From NCBI GenBank assembly GCA_019237315.1, contig JAFAHG010000043.1, positions 1 to 36,294 of the forward strand: a DNA stretch of 36,294 nt. Direction: 5' to 3'. The notes under the pieces are model-generated. The model was not told the DNA's origin. It ran no database searches and saw only the letters and a program-made list of their open reading frames with translations. The translations under genes and the position numbers were made by a program. Positions 1 through 10,564 of this stretch are shown piece by piece. Position 1 is the first letter of the stretch. Every line of letters begins with the position of its first letter. The DNA comes from Actinomycetota bacterium (lineage in GTDB: Bacteria > Actinomycetota > Thermoleophilia > Gaiellales > Gaiellaceae).

Positions 1-1
1 C

Positions 2-589
2 GCGCTCGGCGGCACGGTCGACGGCCAGGCGAACTGGATCTACGACCACGGCGTGCTCTTCAAGAGCCTCTGCTGCGTCGACGGTCACGTCGCCGGCGTC
101 GCGCACGGCGACTGGTGGCGGCTGATCAGCGCCGCGTTCCTGCACTATGGGCCGCTGCATCTCGGCCTCAACATGCTGAGCCTGTACTTCGCGGGGTCGC
201 TCCTCGAGCAGGTGATCGGCCGCTGGCGCTACCTCGTCGTCTACGCGGTCTCGGGTCTCGCGGGGTCGGCAGGTGCGCTGTACGTCACGCCGAACTCGCC
301 GACCGCAGGTGCATCCGGTGCGATCTTCGGCGTGCTCGGCGCGCTGCTCGTGCTCGAACGCCGCGGGATCATCCAGTCGGGCGGACAGATCCTGATGTGG
401 ATCATCCTGAACCTCGTCTTCACGTTCTCGGTCAGCGGCATCTCGGTCGGCGGCCACATCGGCGGGCTCGTCGCCGGCATCGCGACGATGGCTGCGTTCA
501 CGCAGTTCCGGCGCTCCCCGCAGATGAGCATCGCGGCCGCCGGCGGCGTCGCGCTGATCGCGATCCTCGTCGCCTACGCGGCGGCGTAG
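2..589 (+). CDS. Rhomboid family intramembrane serine protease, 5'-truncated by window edge
   Basis: The last 195 codons of a rhomboid protease, which cleaves membrane proteins inside the bilayer with a Ser-His dyad. The frame is open to the window edge, so the true start lies upstream. Visible family marks are a WWR...LH segment followed by a helix with the HLxxNM pattern, the catalytic GASG serine motif at the start of a later helix, and GHIGGLVAG carrying the catalytic histidine in the last-but-one helix. At least five hydrophobic segments remain, and the C-terminus ends in a final membrane helix. The stretch before the WWR motif contains a Cys-Cys pair in a presumably extracytoplasmic loop. 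It runs convergently into the PEBP-family gene and overlaps it by 16 bp at the 3' ends. The natural substrate cannot be told from sequence. Confidence 0.93.
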   Translation, partial: ALGGTVDGQANWIYDHGVLFKSLCCVDGHVAGVAHGDWWRLISAAFLHYGPLHLGLNMLSLYFAGSLLEQVIGRWRYLVVYAVSGLAGSAGALYVTPNSPTAGASGAIFGVLGALLVLERRGIIQSGGQILMWIILNLVFTFSVSGISVGGHIGGLVAGIATMAAFTQFRRSPQMSIAAAGGVALIAILVAYAAA

Positions 590-963
590 CGCCCGGTCAA
601 CCGCGCCGTCGCGAGCACCGTTCCGTGCTTGTCGAGCGCCTGCAGAGTGAAGACGTACGTGTGCGCGGGTCCGTGCGGCGGGCACGGGCCGCCCCACCCG
701 CTCGAGCCGAACCCGTTCGTCCCTTCACGCGGAGCGTGCTGCCCCGCGGCAAGTCCGCGCGACGTCGCCGGGATGCCCCGCGCGTCCCAGTGCACGAACC
801 GGTGGGCGCTCACGTCGACGACCTCGAGCCGGAAGCTGCGCGTGCCCGCGGGCGGCGCCGTCCAGTGGAGCGGCGGCGAGACGTCGGCTCCGTCACACGT
901 GTACTTCCGCGGGATCTCGCCGCCGTTGGCAAACGCCGACGTGAGGACGAGCGCGAGGAGCAT
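574..963 (-). CDS. YbhB/YbcL-type PEBP (Raf kinase inhibitor-like) protein
   Basis: A small (129 aa) phosphatidylethanolamine-binding-protein family member. Family marks are the N-terminal LTSAFANGGEIPRKYTCDG segment, VSPPL, FVHW, a Gly-rich GFGSSGWGGPCPP segment and a YVFTLQALD strand. Bacterial homologues are usually about 150-180 aa with a DPDAP motif before FVHW. Here that place reads DVSAHRFVHW, so the ligand loop is shortened and changed. The first residues are hydrophobic but merge directly into the domain, so I do not call a signal peptide. The biochemical role of bacterial PEBPs is poorly defined. The ATG follows a hairpin that separates it from the upstream membrane-protein gene. 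A TACTTT -10-like element lies only 4 nt before the start. Confidence 0.88.
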   Translation of the reverse strand: MLLALVLTSAFANGGEIPRKYTCDGADVSPPLHWTAPPAGTRSFRLEVVDVSAHRFVHWDARGIPATSRGLAAGQHAPREGTNGFGSSGWGGPCPPHGPAHTYVFTLQALDKHGTVLATARLTGRYAAA

Positions 964-974
964 GGAGAAAGTAT

Positions 975-1000
975 GGCGGGGCCGCGCGTGCGGCCCCGCC
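975..1000 (-). terminator. Strong GC hairpin after the membrane-protein gene, likely terminator
   Basis: A perfect 11-bp stem (975-985 with 990-1000) closed by a 4-nt loop begins 3 nt after the stop codon of the membrane-protein gene. On the minus strand it is followed by ATACTTTC, a weak T-rich tail. It lies between two genes read in the same direction, which fits an intrinsic terminator. The poor U-tract leaves open a partial or mRNA-stabilising role. Confidence 0.6.
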
Positions 1001-1002
1001 TG

Positions 1003-1689
1003 TCAGACCGGAGCGTGCGCCGGGGCGGGCGCGTGCTCCGGGGCACGCATCCAGAGCAGCGCGCCGAGCTCGAGCGTGAACACGACGCCGACGAACGAGG
1101 CGACCATGGCAAACGCACCCGTTCCGGCCGCGAACGCGCCCGTCGCCTTGACGGAGACGCCTCCGAGAACGAGCAGGACCGCGAGGACCGCGTTCAGCAT
1201 CATCACGACCCGCGGATAGACACCGCGCGACGCCGCCATGCCGATGCACACGACGCCTGCGCAGGTCGCCCAGTACCAGGGGATCTGGATGAACTGGAGG
1301 AGCTTGTACAGCGGCTGCACCGCACCGGCGGAGACCAGCCCGCCGACGGTCAGCTGGCCGAGTGCACCGAAGATGCCGATGCCGACGCCGAGGATGCCGG
1401 CCGTCGCCGTCCCGGACACCAGGAAGACGGCCGCGAGCGGCGACTGACCCGCGGCGCGGAGGTGCAGCGCAACGTGTGCGATCACCACGATGAGCAGCAC
1501 GACTGCGATCTCGCCGAGCACGGTGCCGACGAGCACCTTGTTGTGGTGGTCGTGGAAGAACGCGACCACCTGGAGCGGGTTGTCCGCGAACTTCGGCGGC
1601 TTGCCGGGCAAGAGGAAGCTGACGAGGAAGAGGATGGCGGACGCGACGCCCCCCAGCCCTGCCAGCTGCCGTCCGGACCACGCACCCAT
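1003..1689 (-). CDS. Polytopic membrane protein of unknown function, 228 aa
   Basis: I do not recognise a named family. The protein has about six hydrophobic segments (roughly residues 10-30, 55-80, 88-118, 135-155, 160-185 and 190-215). A polar loop after the first helix is rich in His and Asp (FFHDHHNK), and a short Ala/Pro/His tail closes the C-terminus. The chosen ATG is preceded by AAGGAGGG at 4 nt spacing, the only near-perfect Shine-Dalgarno sequence I see in this window. This means the gene is translated from a leadered mRNA, unlike most neighbours. It lies 65 bp downstream of ppdK in the same direction, but the intervening hairpin and own SD suggest it can be expressed separately. 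It could be a transporter-like or DUF-type integral membrane protein; the sequence gives no catalytic motif. Confidence 0.85.
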   Translation of the reverse strand: MGAWSGRQLAGLGGVASAILFLVSFLLPGKPPKFADNPLQVVAFFHDHHNKVLVGTVLGEIAVVLLIVVIAHVALHLRAAGQSPLAAVFLVSGTATAGILGVGIGIFGALGQLTVGGLVSAGAVQPLYKLLQFIQIPWYWATCAGVVCIGMAASRGVYPRVVMMLNAVLAVLLVLGGVSVKATGAFAAGTGAFAMVASFVGVVFTLELGALLWMRAPEHAPAPAHAPV

Positions 1690-1693
1690 GGAA

Positions 1694-1701
1694 CCCTCCT
1701 T
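1694..1701 (-). promoter_or_regulatory. Canonical Shine-Dalgarno site (AAGGAGGG)
   Basis: AAGGAGGG on the minus strand, 4 nt from the ATG at 1689. It fixes the start of the membrane-protein gene and stands out because most other unit-leading genes here have a -10 element, not an SD, next to the start. Confidence 0.8.
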
Positions 1702-1730
1702 CGGTGGGGAGTGAACGTGCTCTTCGATGA

Positions 1731-1746
1731 TCCGCCGCGAGGCGGA
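1731..1746 (-). terminator. Short hairpin after ppdK
   Basis: A 6-bp perfect stem (1731-1736 with 1741-1746) with a 4-nt loop, beginning 8 nt after the ppdK stop codon. No T-run follows, so it may be a weak terminator or a 3'-end protecting structure separating ppdK from the membrane-protein gene. Confidence 0.35.
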
Positions 1747-1754
1747 CGGAACGA

Positions 1755-4340
<2,586 letters not shown>

Positions 4341-4344
4341 GGCG

Positions 4345-4503
4345 TTACCAGCGACGGCGCGCCTTGAACTCGGCGAGCCACGCAAGCGAACGCAGGCCGA
4401 ACCACACGGGCGTGAAGAGCGCGTAGAAGACGAAGAGCGCGACGGCGAGGGTCAGGCTCCACAGCGCCCAGCGCCACACGGGCACGGGCGGTTTCGGCTT
4501 CAC
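4345..4503 (-). CDS. 52-aa membrane peptide between ppsR and ppdK
   Basis: A small frame starting at a GTG that overlaps the ppsR stop codon in the sequence GTGA and ending 4 bp before ppdK. The peptide has a basic, Pro-rich N-terminus (MKPKPPVPVW), one strongly hydrophobic Trp/Phe-rich segment at about residues 11-40, and a basic C-terminus ending KARRRW. That is the pattern of a single-pass inner-membrane peptide or a membrane-associated hairpin. I know no family for it. The tight coupling on both sides makes it very likely to be translated with ppsR and ppdK. A role as membrane anchor or accessory for the dikinase system is inference. Confidence 0.7.
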   Translation of the reverse strand: MKPKPPVPVWRWALWSLTLAVALFVFYALFTPVWFGLRSLAWLAEFKARRRW

Positions 4504-5303
4504 GCGCGTGTCCTCTGCTCGACCGTCCGCATGATCCGGAGCGCGATCTCCTCGATCGACTGCTCTGTGACGTCGATGATCGGGCAGCCGAGGCGGCGGT
4601 GGACGGCGTGCGCGTGCTCGAGGTCCTTGTAGATCTCCTCGAGGCTCGCGTAGCGCCGGTCGCCGCCCATCTGCAGCACGCGCTCGGTGCGGATCTCCGC
4701 GAGGCGCCGCGCGTCGATCGTGAGCCCCACGAGCCGCGCCGGGTCGACCGCGAAGAGCTCCTCGGGCGGCTCGATCCCGACGACGAGCGGTACGTTCGCC
4801 GTCTTCCACCCGAGGTAGCCGAGGTAGATCGAGAGCGGCGTCTTCGACGTGCGCGAGACGCCGCACAGGACGATATCCGCCTCGGCGAGCCGGCGCGCGA
4901 CGCCGTCGTCCGACTTGACGGCGAACTCGATCGCGGCGATCCGCTGGAAGTAGCGCTCGTCGAGCGGCGGCAGCGCGCCGGCCCTCATCTCGGCGGCCTG
5001 CCCCGACACGGCGGCGACCGCTTCGAGTGGACGCTGCAACAGGTCGCAGTACGTGACGCGCTCGCGCTCGCAGAGCGCGTGCATCGCGGCGCGCAGCTCG
5101 GGCTCGACGAGCGTGTAGATGACGACCGACGGCCGGCCCTTCATCCGCTCGACCGCAAGCCAGAGGTCGTCGGCGGTCTCGATGCGCGGATGGCGCACGA
5201 CGGTGAACTCCTGGCCGGGGAACTGCACCTCGGTCGCCTGGACGACCCGCGTCGCGGTCTCGCCCGTCGCGTCGGAGACGATGTGCAGCTCGACGACGGC
5301 CAC
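4500..5303 (-). CDS. ppsR: Pyruvate phosphate dikinase regulatory kinase/phosphorylase (PDRP, DUF299)
   Basis: Bifunctional regulator that inactivates PPDK (or PEP synthase) by ADP-dependent phosphorylation of the Thr next to the catalytic His, and reactivates it by phosphate-dependent dephosphorylation. The 267 aa match the DUF299 family: an N-terminal SDATGETATRV motif, the P-loop-like GVSRTSKTPLS at about residues 153-163, YLGYLGWKTANVPLV after it, and the conserved C-terminal ITEQSIEEIA-like helix (here VTEQSIEEIALRI). Since ppdK follows in the same operon and no PEP synthase is seen, PPDK is the expected target. The GTG start is preceded at 6 nt by TAAAGT, a -10-like element, so the mRNA is probably leaderless. 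Its end overlaps the next small gene by 4 bp. Confidence 0.95.
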   Translation of the reverse strand: MAVVELHIVSDATGETATRVVQATEVQFPGQEFTVVRHPRIETADDLWLAVERMKGRPSVVIYTLVEPELRAAMHALCERERVTYCDLLQRPLEAVAAVSGQAAEMRAGALPPLDERYFQRIAAIEFAVKSDDGVARRLAEADIVLCGVSRTSKTPLSIYLGYLGWKTANVPLVVGIEPPEELFAVDPARLVGLTIDARRLAEIRTERVLQMGGDRRYASLEEIYKDLEHAHAVHRRLGCPIIDVTEQSIEEIALRIMRTVEQRTRA

Positions 5304-5309
5304 GAGCGG

Positions 5310-5325
5310 ACTTTAGGGATAGTTT
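5310..5325. promoter_or_regulatory. Divergent -10 pair for ppsR and glyS
   Basis: The two start codons are only 28 bp apart. On the minus strand TAAAGT (5315-5310) lies 6 nt before the ppsR GTG. On the plus strand TAGTTT (5320-5325) lies 6 nt before the glyS ATG. Both match TANNNT at a distance that puts transcription start on or next to the start codon. Confidence 0.6.
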
Positions 5326-5331
5326 CAACGG

Positions 5332-6671
<1,340 letters not shown>

Positions 6672-6690
<19 letters not shown>

Positions 6691-7637
6691 CGGGCCGCTG
6701 GCAGGCGCATTCGTTCGAGAGCGCCGCGCTCGCAGACAATCCACTCGGCGATCCCGCGACGCGGCCGCTGTACGTCTGGTCGCCCGGCGGCGACGGGCCG
6801 TACCCGAGCGTCTACATGCTGCAGGGCTTCACGGGGACGGCGCCCGCATGGTTCAACGTGCGCGCCTGGGAGCCGTCGTTCCCCGTCGTCGTCGAGGGGC
6901 TCGGGCTCGACGTCGTCGTGGTGCTGGTCGACGCGTTCACGTCGCTCGGCGGCTCTCAGTTCCTCGACTCGCCGGCGATCGGAAACTACCACACCTACCT
7001 CTGCGACGAGGTCGTGCCGTGGGTCGACGCGCGCTACCCGACGGGGCGGCGCGCGCTCGCCGGGAAGTCGTCGGGCGGATTCGGCGCGGCGGTGACGGCG
7101 ATGCTGCGGCCGGACCTCTTCTCCGGGTTCGCGACGCACGCCGGCGACGCGCTCTTCGACGTGACCTATCGCCGTGCGTTCGTCGAGGCCGTTCGTGCGC
7201 TGCGCGATGCCTACGGCGGCTCGTACGAGGCGTTCCTCGAGGACTTCCGCTCACGCCGGCCGCTCTCGAAGAAGACCGACCACGCCCTGATCGAGATGTG
7301 GGCGATGTCGGCCGCGTACTCGGGCGGCGAGCTGCCGTTCGACACCGCGACGGCCGCTGTCCGGGAGGACGTGTTCGAGCGGTGGCTCGCATGGGACCCG
7401 GTGCGGCTCGCGGAGAGCCGCACCGAGGCCCTGCGCGGCATGCGGGCGGTCTGGATCGACGCCGGCCGGGGCGACGAGTTCTTCCTCGACGTGGGCGCCG
7501 CCGCCTTCCGGCGGGCGGTCGCGGCGGCCGGGGTCCCCGACGAGATCGTCCATTTCGAGCTCCACGAGGGCGGCCACTTCGACACGGCCTGGCGGTACCC
7601 CCTGTCGCTCCGTCACCTCGTCGAACGCCTCGCCTGA
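6672..7637 (+). CDS. Esterase D/Fes-type alpha/beta hydrolase
   Basis: A 321-aa hydrolase of the putative-esterase family (esterase D, acyltransferase antigen 85-like fold). The nucleophile elbow reads AGKSSGGFGA, with the serine near residue 141. An IDAGRGDEFF segment holds a likely acid residue, and the late ELHEGGHFDT supplies the catalytic histidine. There is no signal peptide, so a cytoplasmic ester or thioester substrate is likely, but the sequence does not say which. The GTG at 6672 inside the end of glyS is chosen because it gives a full N-terminus (DPAGLTGRWQAHSF), and the two genes overlap by 19 bp. The pairing with glyS looks like shared transcription, not shared function. Confidence 0.87.
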
Positions 7638-7644
7638 GCCGCCG

Positions 7645-7650
7645 TAGAAT
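7645..7650 (+). promoter_or_regulatory. -10 element TAGAAT before the ParA-like gene
   Basis: TAGAAT 8 nt upstream of the GTG at 7659, in the 21-bp gap after the esterase gene. It would give a leader of only one or two nucleotides. Confidence 0.5.
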
Positions 7651-7658
7651 CACGCCCC

Positions 7659-8240
7659 GTGAACATCGTCGTCTCGAACCTCAAGGGCGGCGTCGGCAAG
7701 ACGACGACCGCCGTCTACCTGGCCGCCGCAGCGGCCGCGCGGGGCCACGACCCGGTCGTGCTCGTCGACGCCGACCGCCAGGCCTCGGCCGCCGAGTGGC
7801 TCGAGGAGCGGCCGATCGACGGCGTCGAGATCGTCGAAGCGCCGTCGGAGCGCACGCTCGCCCGCGCGATGAAGAGCCACGACGGCGTCGGCATCGTCGA
7901 CACGCCGCCGGGAGACGAGCGCCTCGTGGTGTCGACGTTCGGCGTCGCCGACGCGGTCGTCATCCCCACGCGTGCCGGCGGTGTCGAGTTCTCGCGCGTC
8001 GCGTACACGCTCGACATGATTCCGTCGAAGACCGCGCGCGGCGTCGTCATCGTCTCGGCGCGTTTCGGGACGAACGACCTCGAGGAGACGATCGCCTGGT
8101 GGCGCGCCGAGAAGGTGCCGATCTGGGGCGTGATTCCGGAGCGCGTCGCAATCGCCGCCGGCCCCGAGGCGCGGCTCTACCGCGAGGGGCTCGACGAGTA
8201 CGACAAGGTTCTGCGCGCGGCGATGCGCGGCGGCCGCTAG
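7659..8240 (+). CDS. Small orphan ParA/MinD-family ATPase
   Basis: A 193-aa deviant-Walker ATPase. The N-terminal KGGVGKTTTAVYL is the deviant Walker A box with the signature lysine, DADRQASAAEW follows as switch I, and VDTPPGDERLV is the Walker B-like strand. It is shorter than plasmid or chromosomal Soj (about 250 aa) and no parB or parS-like repeat is beside it, so the cargo is unknown. Similar orphan ParA proteins position diverse protein assemblies or act in regulation. The GTG start follows TAGAAT at 8 nt. It ends convergently with the GNAT gene, the two stop codons sharing the palindrome CTAG. Confidence 0.88.
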   Translation: MNIVVSNLKGGVGKTTTAVYLAAAAAARGHDPVVLVDADRQASAAEWLEERPIDGVEIVEAPSERTLARAMKSHDGVGIVDTPPGDERLVVSTFGVADAVVIPTRAGGVEFSRVAYTLDMIPSKTARGVVIVSARFGTNDLEETIAWWRAEKVPIWGVIPERVAIAAGPEARLYREGLDEYDKVLRAAMRGGR

Positions 8241-8656
8241 CGGCGAGGCCGCTCCATGAGCTTGTAGTCCGGCTTCTCGAAGCCGAACCGCTCGTACAGC
8301 GAATGCGCATCCTCGGTGTGCAGGAACCACTTTGCGTCCGCGTGCGGTCCGTTGTCGATCATCTCGCGCACGAGCTCGACGCCGAGGCCGCGGCCGCGGT
8401 ACGCATCGACGACGTACACGTCGGCGAGGTAGAAGAGCTTCGGCGCGCAGCGCGCAGCGCGGCAGAACCCGACGAGCTCGCCGTCGTGGTACATACCGAC
8501 GACGCGCACGGCCTCTCCGACGATCTTCCGTACGGTTTCGAGGTCGCGGTCGCGCGCCCAGTACGACTCGTTCGCGAGGAAGCGGTGCACGGCATCGACG
8601 TCGATTCGGCTCGGGTCGTCGTCGACCTCGAACCCGTCGCCGAGGTCGCGCTTCAT
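8237..8656 (-). CDS. GNAT family N-acetyltransferase
   Basis: A 139-aa single-domain GNAT enzyme that transfers an acetyl group from acetyl-CoA to an unknown acceptor. The acetyl-CoA motif A is seen as YLADVYVVDAYRGRGLG followed by a long helix. The C-terminal LYERFGFEKPD is the typical final GNAT strand-helix. The ATG overlaps the recO stop codon in ATGA (8653-8656), so it is translationally coupled to recO. Nothing in the sequence links its substrate to DNA repair. Confidence 0.9.
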   Translation of the reverse strand: MKRDLGDGFEVDDDPSRIDVDAVHRFLANESYWARDRDLETVRKIVGEAVRVVGMYHDGELVGFCRAARCAPKLFYLADVYVVDAYRGRGLGVELVREMIDNGPHADAKWFLHTEDAHSLYERFGFEKPDYKLMERPRR

Positions 8657-9387
8657 GCGGACAGCGTCCGCAGACGGAACCCGCCGTGCTCCTCGTAGGA
8701 CGACGTGATCACGGCGAGTGCGTCGCGCCGCGCGCGGTCCGACATCGCGATTGCGTGTGCGTCGGCGAGGGGCGCGGAGAGCAGCGCCTCGATGCCGGCG
8801 AGGCCGTCGGGCGAAAGTGCGAGTGCGTCGCGGGCGTGCTCGCGGCACACGGCGCCGCCGGCGCGCGCCGAAAACCCGACGAGCGCGTCGCTCCCGCACT
8901 CGACGCAGCTCGTGACGTGCGGGAGGTATCCCGAGAGCCAGAGCAGCTTCAGCTGGAACGAGAGCGCAAGCGGGTCGACGGCCGGCCGCGTCGTTGCGGG
9001 CGGCGTCGAGTCGAGCGCGTCGAGGAAGCGTGTCAGCGCCGTGAAGGCCCGCGCGTTCGCCTCCGGCTCGGTGAAGAGGCGGAGCATCGCCTCGGCGCCG
9101 ACGAGGCCGACCTCGAGGCGGTAGCGGTCCTCGCGCGCCGCGCGGTGCGAGGCGATGAGCGACGCGCCCGTGACCGTGTCGAGCTCCCCGGATCCCTGGT
9201 GCAGCATCAGCTCGACGTGCGACAACGGCTCGAGCCGTGCGCCGAAGCGCGACTTCGTCTTCCGGATCCCCTTCGCGATCGCACCGACGCGCCCGCGTTC
9301 GAGCGTGTAGAGGTGGAGGATGCGGTCGGCCTCGGAGAAGCGGAGCGAGCGGAGCACGACCGCCTCGGCCTTCGTCGTCCGTCCCAT
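8653..9387 (-). CDS. recO: DNA repair protein RecO
   Basis: Recombination mediator that works with RecR (and RecF) to load RecA on SSB-coated single-stranded DNA. The 244 aa show the N-terminal OB fold (EAVVLRSLRFSEADRILHLYT, then GVRAIAKGIRKTKSRFG-like residues at about 35-50), a helical middle part and a zinc-binding segment CVECGS...VCREH near residues 176-200. The ATG at 9387 is preceded by TAGACT at 7 nt. Downstream it is coupled to the GNAT gene by a 4-bp overlap. Length is normal for the family. Confidence 0.95.
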   Translation of the reverse strand: MGRTTKAEAVVLRSLRFSEADRILHLYTLERGRVGAIAKGIRKTKSRFGARLEPLSHVELMLHQGSGELDTVTGASLIASHRAAREDRYRLEVGLVGAEAMLRLFTEPEANARAFTALTRFLDALDSTPPATTRPAVDPLALSFQLKLLWLSGYLPHVTSCVECGSDALVGFSARAGGAVCREHARDALALSPDGLAGIEALLSAPLADAHAIAMSDRARRDALAVITSSYEEHGGFRLRTLSA

Positions 9388-9394
9388 CGTGACC

Positions 9395-9400
9395 AGTCTA
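9395..9400 (-). promoter_or_regulatory. -10 element TAGACT before recO
   Basis: Minus-strand TAGACT 7 nt from the recO ATG. Part of the repeated TANNNT-start codon arrangement seen across this window. Confidence 0.55.
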
Positions 9401-9449
9401 GCAGGGGCACCGGGAATCATCCGGGGCGGGTTGTTCGTTTGAACCAGTG

Positions 9450-9704
9450 ATGGCACGAGTTCGGATGTATACGACCCGCTGGTGCGGCTTCTGCGTCCGT
9501 GCGAAGGCGCTCCTCGATGCGAAGGGGATCGCCTACGAGGAGGTGCAGCTCGACGACGACGCCGCGTTTCGCGCCCGGCTCCAGGAGCTGACCGGCGGCT
9601 GGACGGTGCCGCAGATCCTGATCGACGAGCGCCCGATCGGCGGCTACACCGAGCTTGCACGCCTGGCGCGCGACGGGCGGCTCGACGAGCTGCTCGCGGC
9701 GTAA
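9450..9704 (+). CDS. Glutaredoxin-like protein (mycoredoxin type)
   Basis: An 84-aa thioredoxin-fold oxidoreductase with the dithiol active site WCGFC at about residues 11-15, the cis-proline region WTVPQILID and the GGYTEL motif that contacts the thiol cofactor. In Actinomycetota such proteins often use mycothiol, which I infer here only from lineage. A GTG directly before the ATG (9447) could add one residue; I use the ATG. No clear SD or TANNNT element lies next to the start. The last 61 bp are antisense to the end of mutM. Confidence 0.92.
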   Translation: MARVRMYTTRWCGFCVRAKALLDAKGIAYEEVQLDDDAAFRARLQELTGGWTVPQILIDERPIGGYTELARLARDGRLDELLAA

Positions 9705-10534
9705 CCCGGCGGCGGCTGGCACTGCGGGCAGTACCAGGTGCCGCGCCCTGCGACGCGGATCTTCTCGATCGGCGTCCCGCAGCGCGAGCACGGCTCGCCC
9801 CCGCGGCCGTACACCTTGAACTCGGTCTGCATGCGGCCGGTCGTCCCGTCCGGGAGGCGGTAATCGGTGAGCGTCGAGCCTTGCCGCGCGATTCCGAGCT
9901 CGAGCGCGCGACGAATCGCGCGGTGCAGCGCCCGGGTTTGCGCGACGTCGAGCTCGTGCGCGGGCCGCAGCGGATGGATGCGCGCGCGCCAGAGCGCCTC
10001 GTCGGCGTAGATGTTCCCGACGCCGGCGACGGTACGCTGGTCGAGGAGCGCCGCCTTGATCGGCGCCCGGCGGTGCGCGAGCTTCGCGGCGAGGTCGCGC
10101 GGGCGGAACTCCTCCGCGAGCGGTTCGGCGCCGACGCGTGCGTCGACGTACTCGGCGACCTCCTGTGGTTCGAGGAGGAGCCATGTGCCGAATCTGCGGA
10201 CGTCGCGGTAGGCGACGTCCGACCCGTCGTCTAGCCTGACAACGGCACGGCGGTAGGGGTCTCCCGGGAGCGTCCCCGCCTGCGCGTGCAGCAACGACCC
10301 CGTCATCCGGAGGTGAACCAGGAGCGCGCGACCCGACTCGAACCGCACGATCAGATACTTGCCGCGGCGGTCGACGGCCGCGACACGCTCCCCCTCGAGC
10401 TCGCGGGCGACCGTCGCGGGATCGAGCGGGCGTGTGAGACGCGTGTCGGCGATCTCCACGTGGTCGAAGCGCCGGCCGGTGAGGACGGGCGCGAGCTGGA
10501 GACGGACGGACTCGACCTCGGGAAGCTCCGGCAT
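9644..10534 (-). CDS. mutM: Formamidopyrimidine-DNA glycosylase
   Basis: Base-excision repair glycosylase/AP lyase removing 8-oxoguanine and FaPy lesions. The mature N-terminal PELPEVE with catalytic Pro 2 and Glu 3 is intact, GKYLIV carries the conserved lysine, and a four-Cys zinc finger (CSRCG ... WYCPQC) lies at about residues 247-270. Typical MutM proteins end soon after the finger, but here some 25 residues rich in Ser and Arg follow. They are encoded antisense to the 3' end of the glutaredoxin gene. The ATG is preceded by TACCGT at 6 nt. Length 296 aa. Confidence 0.96.
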   Translation of the reverse strand: MPELPEVESVRLQLAPVLTGRRFDHVEIADTRLTRPLDPATVARELEGERVAAVDRRGKYLIVRFESGRALLVHLRMTGSLLHAQAGTLPGDPYRRAVVRLDDGSDVAYRDVRRFGTWLLLEPQEVAEYVDARVGAEPLAEEFRPRDLAAKLAHRRAPIKAALLDQRTVAGVGNIYADEALWRARIHPLRPAHELDVAQTRALHRAIRRALELGIARQGSTLTDYRLPDGTTGRMQTEFKVYGRGGEPCSRCGTPIEKIRVAGRGTWYCPQCQPPPGYAASSSSSRPSRARRASSV

Positions 10535-10540
10535 GCGGCC

Positions 10541-10546
10541 ACGGTA
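10541..10546 (-). promoter_or_regulatory. -10 element TACCGT before mutM
   Basis: Minus-strand TACCGT 6 nt from the mutM ATG, in the 30-bp gap after deoA. Confidence 0.55.
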
Positions 10547-10564
10547 GCCGCGCCCGGGTCTCCG

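Noticed and set aside
4341-4385. ATG at 4385 as ppdK start
   Set aside because: It would add residues read from inside the 52-aa peptide gene and not found in the family; GTG at 4340 fits.
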